Shown piece by piece: positions 42,894-52,033 of a DNA stretch of 64,000 bases (position 1 is its first letter; every line of letters begins with the position of its first letter). The stretch is from Carnobacterium_A antarcticum (lineage in GTDB: Bacteria; Bacillota; Bacilli; Lactobacillales; Carnobacteriaceae). The stretch lies in the NCBI RefSeq assembly GCF_042658365.1, contig NZ_JBHSQC010000015.1. One strand, 5' to 3'. Made by a program: the position numbers and the translations under genes. Below the pieces are notes generated by a model. It saw only the letters and a list, made by a program, of their open reading frames with translations. It did not search any database and was not told the origin of the DNA.

Positions 42894-42936
42894 AAAGACC
42901 CCAAAAGCTTTTTATGTTAGCTTTTGGGGTCTTTTT
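42894..42936. terminator. Bidirectional terminator
   Basis: AAAGACCCCAAAAGCT/AGCTTTTGGGGTCTTT with a 9-base loop and a T run. It separates the plus-strand SDR from the minus-strand msrA. Confidence 0.85.
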
Positions 42937-42974
42937 ATGCAGTGAGATACAATAAACTATACATTGTTTAATGA

Positions 42975-43814
42975 TTAAGGTTTCTTAGTAAACCGTTTGA
43001 CTTCAGTCCTAAATTTACCTTGCAAACGTTGAAAAGCCAAAAATTGTTGACGAGACCGTTCAATTCTTTTGTATCTCTTGCGGTTTTTCTTATAAAATTG
43101 TTGGTGATAGTTTTCTGCCGGCCAAAATACGCTTGCAGGTTCAATTAATGTAACGATTGGATGCTTGTATTTGCCGGATTCTACTAAACACTGTTTTGAT
43201 TTTTCAGCAATCTGTCGTTGCCTCTCATTTCGAACAAAAATAATCGGACGATACTGATTGCCCCGATCTTGAAATTGACCAAACTCATCTGTGGGATCGG
43301 TCAACTGCCAATAAAGCTCTACTAAATCTTCATACTGTATGATTCTTGTATCAAAAATAATTTCAACGGCTTCTACATGCCCGGTATATTGACCGCTCAC
43401 TTGATCATAAGTGGGGCAGTCAATATGTCCACCAGTGTACCCAGATAAGACGGAAACGATCCCATCAAGAGTTTCAAAAGGCTCTACCATACACCAGAAA
43501 CAGCCGCCTGCAAATATAGCGGAATCTTGATAAGCCAGTTCATCAGTGGAGTGTTTCGTAAAATCAAATTGAGTATTGGCAGCAGCATTACCGGTAATCT
43601 TATTATAAAAATCTGTCACATCAGCAGTTAAGTTATTTCTTAAAGCAAGCGGACGTAAATCAGCTTCAAGTTTTGAAAGCTGATCTTCAAAATTAGCACC
43701 GTCTTCTATAGCTTTTTTGGTTGCCAATAATAATGACCGTTCCCATTCCCGAGTTGCTGGATTGAGTATGAGATTATATAGATTTTCGAGTGTCTCTTCA
43801 TGATTATTGTTCAT
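42975..43814 (-). CDS. msrA: Peptide methionine sulfoxide reductase MsrA with an N-terminal EntA-immunity-like domain
   Basis: 279 residues. Residues 1–75 (ENLYNLILNPATREWERSLL … LRPLALRNNLTADVTDFYNKI) resemble the enterocin A immunity four-helix domain. From about 90 on is MsrA, with catalytic C105 in AGGCFWC, then GGHIDCPTYDQVSGQYTGHVEAVEI. MsrA reduces Met-S-sulfoxide. ATG 43814 fits AAGGAT spacing better than ATG 43826. No MsrB domain is present. Confidence 0.88.
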   Translation of the reverse strand: MNNNHEETLENLYNLILNPATREWERSLLLATKKAIEDGANFEDQLSKLEADLRPLALRNNLTADVTDFYNKITGNAAANTQFDFTKHSTDELAYQDSAIFAGGCFWCMVEPFETLDGIVSVLSGYTGGHIDCPTYDQVSGQYTGHVEAVEIIFDTRIIQYEDLVELYWQLTDPTDEFGQFQDRGNQYRPIIFVRNERQRQIAEKSKQCLVESGKYKHPIVTLIEPASVFWPAENYHQQFYKKNRKRYKRIERSRQQFLAFQRLQGKFRTEVKRFTKKP

Positions 43815-43951
43815 CTTGAAGACCATCCTTACGTATGATTTTTTAGTGAAAAGCTTCTGAATTAAACTAGTTAAAAATGAATCTTCTTACTTCATTATAC
43901 ATTAGCAAGTATGGCACAAGTACTTTTAAAACTCGCAAGGAATAAAATAGA

Positions 43952-43999
43952 AAATCGTACCCTGGATGAGTTTTTCAATACTCACTTAGGGTACGATTT
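43952..43999. terminator. Bidirectional terminator hairpin
   Basis: AAATCGTACCCT/AGGGTACGATTT with an inner ATGAGT/ACTCAC-like helix, placed just after the stop of the nucleoid-associated gene. Confidence 0.7.
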
Positions 44000-44004
44000 A
44001 CTTA

Positions 44005-45006
44005 TTAAAACAAGTTTTTTATTTTTTCAATGTTTTTGATCATAACTGAAGTGGTTCCATCTGGGTTATTAATAAACTCGACAACTTCTGGATCTTTATA
44101 GAGATCTATAGGGATACTGATTTCGATACCGTTATCTAAACGGAATTTTTGCTTCGAATATTTCGGGCCAGCTACGGCTACTTCAGCAGGAGCGCGATCT
44201 ACGTATCCCATTTCAGTTATTTCTTCAAAGAACTTTTCTTTTTTCGCATGATTATCCCCGTAAAGGGTCTCGGCAATCACTTGGTTATCAATGACGTTTT
44301 CTTCAGTCATACTATGAACAAGCGCTTCTTTCGTATCGGCCAACACTTGGAACTCTTCATCATTAAAAGCTTTACTTGTTTTTTGAACAGCTTTTTTTAT
44401 GATCGAGATGTTTTCTTTCAGACTTGGCTGAGGTTTATCTTCTAAAAACAATTCTGTAAAATAATAAACTTTCTCTGCTAATTCAGCAATCATATGTTTT
44501 TTCTCGATAATGTGATATTCCATGGTGTTTAAATTCAGCACCATTCCTTCTTGAATCGCTTGGCGAGCACTCGGTAAAATGGAGCGATTAACAATCAACT
44601 GATTCGTTAGTATTTCCTCTTCATAAGAGACATAATGGGTGATGCTGTCAGAATAATTTAACTTGAAAAGTCCTAAATGAGGCACTTCGTCCAAGGTGAA
44701 GAAGACAAATAATAAATCAGCTGGCGGTATTTCTGGATTGATTTTTGTAATGGAAAAGAATTTATCGCTCAACGTTTTTGTCATCTCAATAAAATCTTCT
44801 TGAATAGTAGAAAAAGTTTGGCTTAAAGGGTTATCTTCTGTTAATATCCCGGTTTTCATATTGTCTGAATCTTCTACTTTTTCAATCATGGCTTGAAGAT
44901 AATCCATTGTAAATTTCTCCGTCAAATCTAATCCAGCAAAAGAAAAAATCGGTTCGTTGCTGTTCAAGTCAAAAATGTGTAAAATGGCTTCTTTTATATA
45001 AATCAT
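44005..45006 (-). CDS. Nucleoid-associated protein (NdpA/YejK family)
   Basis: 333 residues starting MIYIKEAILHIFDLNSNEPI, with ADLLFVFFTLDEVPHLGLFKLNY and C-terminal KFRLDNGIEISIPIDLYKDPEVVEFINNPDGTTSV, the signature of the 37-kDa nucleoid-associated family. GGAGGGAAC precedes ATG 45006; the frame opens at 45099 without an RBS. Function in Firmicutes is poorly known. Confidence 0.88.
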   Translation of the reverse strand: MIYIKEAILHIFDLNSNEPIFSFAGLDLTEKFTMDYLQAMIEKVEDSDNMKTGILTEDNPLSQTFSTIQEDFIEMTKTLSDKFFSITKINPEIPPADLLFVFFTLDEVPHLGLFKLNYSDSITHYVSYEEEILTNQLIVNRSILPSARQAIQEGMVLNLNTMEYHIIEKKHMIAELAEKVYYFTELFLEDKPQPSLKENISIIKKAVQKTSKAFNDEEFQVLADTKEALVHSMTEENVIDNQVIAETLYGDNHAKKEKFFEEITEMGYVDRAPAEVAVAGPKYSKQKFRLDNGIEISIPIDLYKDPEVVEFINNPDGTTSVMIKNIEKIKNLF

Positions 45007-45217
45007 TTTGTTCCCTCCGTTTTCAGTCACGCTTAGTAGTATCTCACAAATGTGACATTCGCAAAAGAGATTTTTCGAGAAACGGGATAGTAAAAACACA
45101 GATGGCTAAAAAAACTTTCTTCTCCAAAGTCCAGAACGTTCTTTTTCCTTGATGAGACCTAGAAGAGTCTTAATTGTGTTAAAATGAAATCGAATTCAAT
45201 AAGAGGAGGAAGCAAAA

Positions 45218-45910
45218 ATGACATTTCAATTGAGCGTGACAGAATTAGCAAATATGGTGGACCATACATTGTTGAAAGCAGATGCACAGAAAGCCGGATT
45301 TGAAAAATTGTGTCAAGAAGCTGATGAATATGGGTTTAAAATGGTGGCGATCAATTCCGCACCGGTTGCTCTTTGTAGTGAATTATTAAAAGAAAGTCCC
45401 GTTCATGTCGGAGCGGCCATTGGTTTTCCGCTGGGGCAGACTACAATTGCTGCTAAGGTTTTTGAAGTCGCGGATGCGATCAAAAATGGTGCTGATGAAA
45501 TTGATTATGTAATCAATATCGGCGAGTTAAAAGAAGGAAACTTAGCGTATATAGAACAGGAAATGAAAAAAATCGTAGCTGCCTGTCAAGCGAATAACGT
45601 GTTAAGCAAAGTGATTTTAGAAAATTGTTATTTGACAAATGAAGAAAAAATTGCTGTTTGTGAAATTGCTAAAAGAGTTAAACCTGATTTTGTAAAAACG
45701 TCAACAGGGTTTGGCACTGGCGGAGCAACGATTGCAGATGTAAAACTAATGAAAGAGACAGTAGGAGCAGAGGTCAAGATAAAAGCAGCAGGAGGCATAC
45801 GTGATTTTGCAACGGCTAAAGCAATGGTAGAAGCTGGTGCTGAGCGATTAGGAACTAGCTCAGGGATTAAAATTATTAACGAGTATAAATCGTTCGTCAA
45901 GGAAGCCTAA
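45218..45910 (+). CDS. deoC: Deoxyribose-phosphate aldolase
   Basis: 230-residue class I aldolase cleaving deoxyribose 5-phosphate into glyceraldehyde 3-phosphate and acetaldehyde. Schiff-base lysine K160 (DFVKTSTGF) and K189 (IKAAGGIRD). Starts MTFQLSVTELANMVDHTLLK. AGAGGAGG upstream. It stands alone here, not in a full deo operon. Confidence 0.96.
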   Translation: MTFQLSVTELANMVDHTLLKADAQKAGFEKLCQEADEYGFKMVAINSAPVALCSELLKESPVHVGAAIGFPLGQTTIAAKVFEVADAIKNGADEIDYVINIGELKEGNLAYIEQEMKKIVAACQANNVLSKVILENCYLTNEEKIAVCEIAKRVKPDFVKTSTGFGTGGATIADVKLMKETVGAEVKIKAAGGIRDFATAKAMVEAGAERLGTSSGIKIINEYKSFVKEA

Positions 45911-46068
45911 TTTATGATAATGCAAAAAGTGATGACCAAATCAAACCTAATGTTTTCATCTGATGGGTTCCTTAGTTCGTATATAAAGATATATTATTTT
46001 ATATTCGCGGTTAGATAGTAAATGATAATTAATTGATATAGGTTCATTTTAGAAAGGAGTTGTTAAAG

Positions 46069-46938
46069 TTGGTACAAACATTGACTAAGTTGAAGGATCA
46101 AACGAACTTTACAAATACGGAGATGAGGATTGCCGATTATATCATCCAAAACATCACTAAGATTCCTACGATATACATTGAGGATCTAGCAAAATTAACG
46201 TATACTTCTCACTCGACGATTATCCGTCTCTGTAAAAAAATGGGATACGATGGATTTAGAAGTTTTAAGGACGCTATTTCAGGTGTAGTTTATAGTCAAT
46301 TGCATTTACCTAGTGAAGTAGATGCTAATTTTCCTTTTAAACAAGAAGATTTAACCATGGATATAGCTAAGAATATGGCAAATTTAACGATTGATACAAT
46401 AAAAAAGACTTTAAATCAATTAGATGAAGATTTACTACAATCAGTGGCAGAAATTCTTTTCAAATCTAAGCATATTTTTCTGTTTTCTCGTGGTGATTCA
46501 CAAGTACGAGCGAGAAGTTTTCAAAATAAATTAGTAAAGATTAATAGATTTGCTATTATTTCTGAAGAATATGCAGATGAGGCATGGAATGCTTCTAACC
46601 TTACTCCAAAAGATTGTGCTTTATTTCTGTCTTATAGTGGAACTAGTCCGCAATACAAGCGTATGTTACAACATTTTTCTAACAAAAAGATCCCAACTAT
46701 TTTGATAACAGGGAATACAGAATCTGATTTGATTAAATTAACTACCAAAACGATAGTGGTAGTCCAGGAAGAATATGATTTTGTAAAGGTTGGGACTTTT
46801 GCATCACAAGTTGCCTTTCAATATGTATTAGACACGTTGTATTCTATTTTATATGCAAAAGAATACAGCAGTAATTTGGAAAAATTAAAAGAAAAACAGT
46901 CACTCATTCAAAATGGAATTTTGTCAGAAGAACTATGA
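46069..46938 (+). CDS. MurR/RpiR-family transcriptional regulator
   Basis: 289 residues. N-terminal RpiR HTH (NTEMRIADYIIQN … YTSHSTIIRLCKKMGYDGFRSFK), C-terminal SIS sugar-phosphate domain (IFLFSRGDSQVRARSFQNKL, LFLSYSGTSPQYKRML). TTG 46069 has AAGGAG nine bases upstream; an earlier TTG at 46060 overlaps it. It faces two Gfo/Idh/MocA genes, which it may control. Confidence 0.9.
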   Translation: MVQTLTKLKDQTNFTNTEMRIADYIIQNITKIPTIYIEDLAKLTYTSHSTIIRLCKKMGYDGFRSFKDAISGVVYSQLHLPSEVDANFPFKQEDLTMDIAKNMANLTIDTIKKTLNQLDEDLLQSVAEILFKSKHIFLFSRGDSQVRARSFQNKLVKINRFAIISEEYADEAWNASNLTPKDCALFLSYSGTSPQYKRMLQHFSNKKIPTILITGNTESDLIKLTTKTIVVVQEEYDFVKVGTFASQVAFQYVLDTLYSILYAKEYSSNLEKLKEKQSLIQNGILSEEL

Positions 46939-46982
46939 CCCATCCATATATTGAAAAAGCATCTGTTTTTCACTTTAAAAAT

Positions 46983-47960
46983 TTAGCCTAATGATATACC
47001 AGCAGAATCTAATCCTTTATCTACAATAGACATAACCATTTCACTGTGATCAAGGTGGTTTGTCATCGTTTCAACGTCAGATTCTCTTATGATTCTTTCA
47101 AATTCAGTAAATTCCTCATACATCCGATGCGTATGCACTTTAAAATCAACGATTTCGCTCTTATTTTGATTGTCTATTATAGTAAACCTATCGATAGTAC
47201 TTGTCGGTCCGTCAATAATGATAGCTCCTTTATCGCCTTGGATAATGGTTCGTATCGGAGCTGTAGAATCTTTAGCACCTATGCAGACTACTTTTTTATC
47301 CCCATAATCCAAGCTTAGGATGCCAGAAGTATCAATTCCGTTTTCAACATTTGCCAAGTAACTGACTTTTTGGGGCTTTCCAAAAATACCCGTTACAAAA
47401 TGGATATTATAAATATTAATATCCATTAAAGCTCCACCACCCATTTTAGGATTGAAAGCTGGTAATATATCTCCTTGTTTGAAGGCATCATACCTTGATG
47501 AGTATTGTGAATAATTGCATTCAATAATTTTAATAGCTCCAATAGTCTTTATAGCTTCTTTTATTTTTTTGTAATTGGTTAAATATTGATTGGTTATAGC
47601 TTCTAACAACATGACATTGTTTGCTGAAGCTAATTCTCTTAGTTCTTTCATTTCGGATAAGTTTAAGGTAAAAGGTTTTTCACATATAACATTTTTTTTA
47701 TTAAGGATGGCTTGTTTAGCAAAAGAAAAATGCAAATGATTGGGCAATGCAATATAAACAGTATCGATAGCCTTACTTTTTAAACAATCTTCATAATTAG
47801 TTAAGACTTGACGAATGCCATAGTTGTTTTTTAAAAGCCTCATTTTATCCATGCTTCTATCCGTTCCTACAATTGCCTCTAATTGAATCCCTGGAACATC
47901 ACAGACCATAGTTAAAAAATCATTCACGATCATGCCAGAACCTATAATGGCTAGTTTCAT
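46983..47960 (-). CDS. Gfo/Idh/MocA-family oxidoreductase
   Basis: 325 residues. Rossmann IIGSGMIVNDFL; CEKPFTLNLSEMKEL (the EKP motif); NPKMGGGALMDINIYNIHF. NAD(P)-dependent sugar or inositol dehydrogenase type; substrate unknown. RBS GAAAGAAGG. Downstream of a second family member on the same strand, 54 bases apart. Confidence 0.9.
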   Translation of the reverse strand: MKLAIIGSGMIVNDFLTMVCDVPGIQLEAIVGTDRSMDKMRLLKNNYGIRQVLTNYEDCLKSKAIDTVYIALPNHLHFSFAKQAILNKKNVICEKPFTLNLSEMKELRELASANNVMLLEAITNQYLTNYKKIKEAIKTIGAIKIIECNYSQYSSRYDAFKQGDILPAFNPKMGGGALMDINIYNIHFVTGIFGKPQKVSYLANVENGIDTSGILSLDYGDKKVVCIGAKDSTAPIRTIIQGDKGAIIIDGPTSTIDRFTIIDNQNKSEIVDFKVHTHRMYEEFTEFERIIRESDVETMTNHLDHSEMVMSIVDKGLDSAGISLG

Positions 47961-48014
47961 TGTAAACCTTCTTTCTTAGTTGAATGATCCTTGTTTTTCT
48001 AACGAATAGATAAA

Positions 48015-49031
48015 TTAATATTTAATACTTTGAATACCTTCTTCAAGTATCTCTAGTTGACGAATCGTTTCTTCATCTTTCACGGACTTATCTTTTCCAT
48101 TGATAATAGACTCATACAATCCTTCATAAACACGACTGTAATCCCCAATTTCTGAAATGACTTTTTCTTCATGATAAAGGCCATCAGTATCTATATAAGT
48201 CACAGTACCGTAATGATTTGGGGTATCTATCCCGAAATCGGCATTAGTTGGCATATAGAACAATTTTAGGTGTTCTTCTTGTCTATCTTTCTCTTGCTTG
48301 ATAAACATGCCCTTCTTACCATATAGAACAAAACTTGGTCGTGGTTTTATTCTGAAGTAACTTGATTTAACAGAAACCTTTATTTTTGAATAGTAAAAGT
48401 CCAAGTCAAAATAATCATTCATTCGATTAGGACCCAATAATTGTCTTACATCATAATGAATGGAGTCTGGATCTCCAAAATAGGAAAGAACTTGATCGAT
48501 TGTATGGCACCCATGTCCATACAAATAGCTTGAAGATGCTGAAAATTCTGTGCTGTTTTCTGGAACTTCTGGTCTGAAATAATCATAATGCATTTCTACT
48601 TCTAGCAATTCACCTATAACGCCGCTTTCGATAATTTTTTGTGCGGTCAGAAAATCTGAATCGTAGCGTCTGTTTTGGTAACATTGAACGAGTAAATTTT
48701 TTGATTTTGCTAACTCAAATAGTTCTTTTGCTTCTTCAGCAGTTTCGGTAAAAGGTTTTTCAACTAGTGTGTTTTTCCCGTTCTCTAGTGATAATTTTGC
48801 AAATTCAAAATGTAATGAACTAGGAAGGCAAATTGCAACCAATTGAATTTCTGGATCATTCCAAATGTCTTCTAAATTCGTTGTGTAGTGGACTCCAGGA
48901 ACCTTATCCCATGAACTATTTTCATGACGAGAATAGATAGTCTTCACTTTAATGTTCCCTGTTTTTAATGAAAAAGGTAAATGATAACGATTCGTACTTT
49001 TCCCATTACCGATATAAGCTATTGTTAACAT
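48015..49031 (-). CDS. Gfo/Idh/MocA-family oxidoreductase
   Basis: 338 residues. IAYIGNGKSTNRYHLPF, VEKPFTETAEEAKELF, and YLYGHGCHTIDQVLSYFG are those of the YhhX/YdgJ subgroup. It is not closely related to its neighbour at 46983, so the two may serve successive steps. No transporter or kinase is next to them. RBS TAGGAGG. Confidence 0.9.
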   Translation of the reverse strand: MLTIAYIGNGKSTNRYHLPFSLKTGNIKVKTIYSRHENSSWDKVPGVHYTTNLEDIWNDPEIQLVAICLPSSLHFEFAKLSLENGKNTLVEKPFTETAEEAKELFELAKSKNLLVQCYQNRRYDSDFLTAQKIIESGVIGELLEVEMHYDYFRPEVPENSTEFSASSSYLYGHGCHTIDQVLSYFGDPDSIHYDVRQLLGPNRMNDYFDLDFYYSKIKVSVKSSYFRIKPRPSFVLYGKKGMFIKQEKDRQEEHLKLFYMPTNADFGIDTPNHYGTVTYIDTDGLYHEEKVISEIGDYSRVYEGLYESIINGKDKSVKDEETIRQLEILEEGIQSIKY

Positions 49032-49358
49032 AAAAAAACCTCCTATAGTATCTGATAATTAGATTATATATGAAAATGATTGAAATAAACCGTTACTCAT
49101 CCATTCAGGTTCCCAAGTTCTTGTTTCTTCCAAATAAAGTAATATAACCTGAACATTATGTTCAGAGATAACTTTCACGTTTTTTACAGGTTTATTTTAT
49201 TTAACATTAGGGGTTGACACATAAAGATTATTCTTTGCCTTTCTAGTATTCTAAATACCAGAGAATCAATGTGCAGCGCTAAAGAACCGATGGGAATGTA
49301 TTTTAGTGCTGTTGAAAATATGGTATATTTTAAAAAACGAATAAAGAAAGGAAAGCCT

Positions 49359-50003
49359 ATGCTGACAAAAGAAGCCGCTCAACACGTTATCTATGAAATT
49401 ATGAAACTTTATCCTAACGCTGTCCCAATGATGCACTATCAAAACCCATTTCAATTGTTGATGGTCGTTATCTTAAGTGCGCAGGCAACAGATGTGTCAG
49501 TCGCTAAAGTGAAAGACAAGTTATTCGAACGCTATCCCAATCCTCAAGCTGTTAGCGAATCTTCACCGGAAGAAATTGAATCATACATAAAAACAGTCGG
49601 ACTTTACCGGAACAAAGCAAAGTATATCTATAAAAGCAGTTGTCAATTACTTGAAAAATTTGATGGAAAAGTTCCAAATACACGCAAGGAACTGCAATCA
49701 TTAACTGGAATTGGACCTAAATCAGCTAATATATTATTGAATGTCGCCTTTAGCCAAGATGCTTTTGCAGTGGACACACATGTCGCACGAGTTTGTAAGC
49801 ATCACAAAATAGTAGAAGAAAATGCCACGCCCAAACAAATTGAAGAACGCGTGACAGAAATTATCCCAGCAAAATACTGGGGAAGAGCACACCAGTCCAT
49901 GATCTCACTCGGAAGAGAAATATGCACACCCAGAAATAAGAAGTGCCATGAGTATCCACAGTTGTATAAGGATTTAGAAGAAGAACCAACTGATACTGTC
50001 TAG
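49359..50003 (+). CDS. nth: Endonuclease III lacking two Fe-S cysteines
   Basis: 214-residue HhH-GPD glycosylase/AP lyase for oxidised pyrimidines. LTGIGPKSANILL contains catalytic K121, and AVDTHVARV contains D139. The C-terminal C-x6-C-x2-C-x5-C cluster is altered: C189 and C196 remain, but the third and fourth positions are Tyr199 and Asp205. It probably lacks the [4Fe-4S] cluster. ATG 49359 with AAAGGAAAG; the longer frame from 49269 has no RBS. Confidence 0.88.
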   Translation: MLTKEAAQHVIYEIMKLYPNAVPMMHYQNPFQLLMVVILSAQATDVSVAKVKDKLFERYPNPQAVSESSPEEIESYIKTVGLYRNKAKYIYKSSCQLLEKFDGKVPNTRKELQSLTGIGPKSANILLNVAFSQDAFAVDTHVARVCKHHKIVEENATPKQIEERVTEIIPAKYWGRAHQSMISLGREICTPRNKKCHEYPQLYKDLEEEPTDTV

Positions 50004-50146
50004 ATTTAGATACGGTTATTAAGCAGAAAGCAAAAAGAATCTGATCAAGCTGGGAAACTAAAGTATTAGAAGTTTTATTAACCAGGATATAAAAACAGTT
50101 GTTTTTAAAAAAAGCAGATAAACGTTTAATTAACAGACTAATCTAT

Positions 50147-50175
50147 TTGTTATTCTTGATCATGCTACCTATAAT
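50147..50175 (+). promoter_or_regulatory. Promoter of the glutathione transferase-like gene
   Basis: TTGTTA (50147–50152), 17-base spacer, TATAAT (50170–50175). Confidence 0.7.
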
Positions 50176-50231
50176 GAAAATAGAAGACAACTACAAATAA
50201 TGTATAAAGTTCAGTATTTGAAAGGGGAATA

Positions 50232-51194
50232 ATGATGGGATTATTAGTAGACGGCAAGTGGCATGATCAATGGTATGACACTGAAGGCAGCGGAGGACGA
50301 TTTATTCGTCAAGAGTCACAGTTCCGGAACTGGATCACACCAGATGGAAGTGCAGGACCAAGCGGTGAAGGCGGGTTTAAAGCTGAACCTGGACGTTATC
50401 ATTTATACGTAGCATTAGCCTGTCCTTGGGCAAACCGTGCGCTGATCATGCGTAAATTAAAAGGATTAGAAGAGATGATTTCAGTCTCTGTTGTGAATCC
50501 TTTAATGGCAGAAAACGGCTGGACATTTGAACCAGAAGAAGGTGTGATTCCTGATCCGGTGATTGATGCAAACTATCTTTATGAAGTTTATACGCATGTC
50601 GAACCTGAGTATAGCGGGCGCGTGACCGTGCCTGTTTTATACGATTTGAAACAAAATGAAATCGTAAACAATGAATCTGCTGAAATTATGCGCATCTTAA
50701 ATTCGGCTTTTGATGAAGTCGGCGCAAAAGCAGGCGATTATTATCCTGAAGAGTTGCGTTCAGAGATCGATACGATCAATGAGAAAGTGTATGATTCTGT
50801 CAATAATGGGGTATACAAAGCAGGATTTGCAACGAAGCAAGAGGTTTACCAAGAAGAAGTCACTAAACTATTTGATGCTCTTGATGAACTAGAAGAACGG
50901 TTAGGGGAGAACCGCTATCTAATAGGCGACCAAATAACCGAAGCTGATTGGAGATTGTTTACGACGTTGATCCGTTTTGATAGTGTCTATTACGGTCATT
51001 TCAAATGCAATATCAAACGAATAACGGACTACAAAAATCTTTGGCGCTACACAAGAGAGTTATACAATTGGCCGGGTATAGCGGAGACGGTGAACTTTAA
51101 GCACATCAAAGAACATTATTACCGCAGCCATAAAAACATTAATCCGACGAGTATCGTTCCAGTAGGACCAGAATTGGATTTTAGTTTGAATTGA
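50232..51194 (+). CDS. Glutathionyl-hydroquinone reductase-like (omega-class GST, YqjG/ECM4 type)
   Basis: 320 residues. ALACPWANRALIMRKLKGLEE holds catalytic C64 of the CPWA motif. FRNWITPDG precedes it and ITEADWRLFTTLIRFDSVYYGHFKCN follows, typical of the family. It reduces glutathionyl-hydroquinones, or an equivalent thiol adduct where glutathione is absent. Start ATGATG. Followed 45 bases later by a DUF1398 gene. Confidence 0.93.
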   Translation: MMGLLVDGKWHDQWYDTEGSGGRFIRQESQFRNWITPDGSAGPSGEGGFKAEPGRYHLYVALACPWANRALIMRKLKGLEEMISVSVVNPLMAENGWTFEPEEGVIPDPVIDANYLYEVYTHVEPEYSGRVTVPVLYDLKQNEIVNNESAEIMRILNSAFDEVGAKAGDYYPEELRSEIDTINEKVYDSVNNGVYKAGFATKQEVYQEEVTKLFDALDELEERLGENRYLIGDQITEADWRLFTTLIRFDSVYYGHFKCNIKRITDYKNLWRYTRELYNWPGIAETVNFKHIKEHYYRSHKNINPTSIVPVGPELDFSLN

Positions 51195-51239
51195 TTGAAT
51201 AGAATCAAAGAAACCGTTCAGCAAAAGGAGCTTATCTAA

Positions 51240-51632
51240 ATGAGTCTAAATTATCAAGAGATTGAAAAAGTGGTCAATGCAGAAAAAAATGCTGGTGAAT
51301 TTGCGCAATTAATGCACGAATTAAAAAAATTAGGTGTTAAACGCTATGATTACTTAGTAGCTGAAGGAATCTATCGCTATTTTGATGAGGATAATTCTGT
51401 TGACTTAAAATTGAATGGGATCCCAAAAGAAGTTTTTGAACAAAGTAATCCTGAAGCCATCAAATCGGCTGTCAAAAGAGCTCAATCAGGAGAGTTTGAT
51501 TTTGAAAAATTTTGCGAGTTAGCTGGAGAAGCTGGCGTTCCAGTTTGGACAAGCGATTTAGTATCGAAACAAGTCACTTATTACAGCACTGATCATCAGG
51601 TATTACTAGTAGAGCCGATTCCTGGACTATGA
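51240..51632 (+). CDS. DUF1398 family protein
   Basis: 130 residues: KKLGVKRYDYLVAEGIYRYFD … FDFEKFCELAGEAGVPVWTSDL, the conserved phrases of DUF1398 (YbcV-like). Function unknown. AAAGGAG upstream. Probably cotranscribed with the glutathione-transferase-like gene. Confidence 0.85.
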   Translation: MSLNYQEIEKVVNAEKNAGEFAQLMHELKKLGVKRYDYLVAEGIYRYFDEDNSVDLKLNGIPKEVFEQSNPEAIKSAVKRAQSGEFDFEKFCELAGEAGVPVWTSDLVSKQVTYYSTDHQVLLVEPIPGL

Positions 51633-51754
51633 GGCAATCAAGTAGTAATAACATAGAACCTACAGTTTTGTAGAAATTCTATTTTTAGTTGTGCTTTTTC
51701 AACTAAAGCAATCAATTTATTGATACATTTGAAAGTAACTGTTTGGAATATATA

Positions 51755-51796
51755 GCATAAAAAGAGAACCGCTTATATGCGGTTCTCTTTTTATGC
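51755..51796 (+). terminator. Perfect 18-base terminator hairpin
   Basis: Arms 51755–51772 and 51779–51796, loop TTATAT. The AGAGAACCGC core equals that of the rpsI terminator. A short match to the repeat of 9446 follows (51798–51830). The rest of 51633–52033 holds only a GAPDH leader. Confidence 0.85.
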
Positions 51797-52033
51797 TTGA
51801 AAAATAACGGTCTTAACTCGCTGGAATCCGCATCTTAATACTGATATAGACTAGGAAAATCCGGGAAACTTTTAATATAATTCTGCCCCATTTTTCATTG
51901 TTATTCCTTCATGGAAAGTGTTTGTAGAACGGACTGTGCCTAGCAGCCAAAACGAATGAAGCATACAATTGGAAACTTTGTTGTAAAAGCGTTACCATAA
52001 AAATAGATACAAATAAAGAAGGAGGAAATATTG

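Noticed and set aside
51975..52000. Possible cre site before gap (AAAAGCGTTACC)
   Set aside because: At least two mismatches or an extra base relative to the CcpA consensus; too weak to call.
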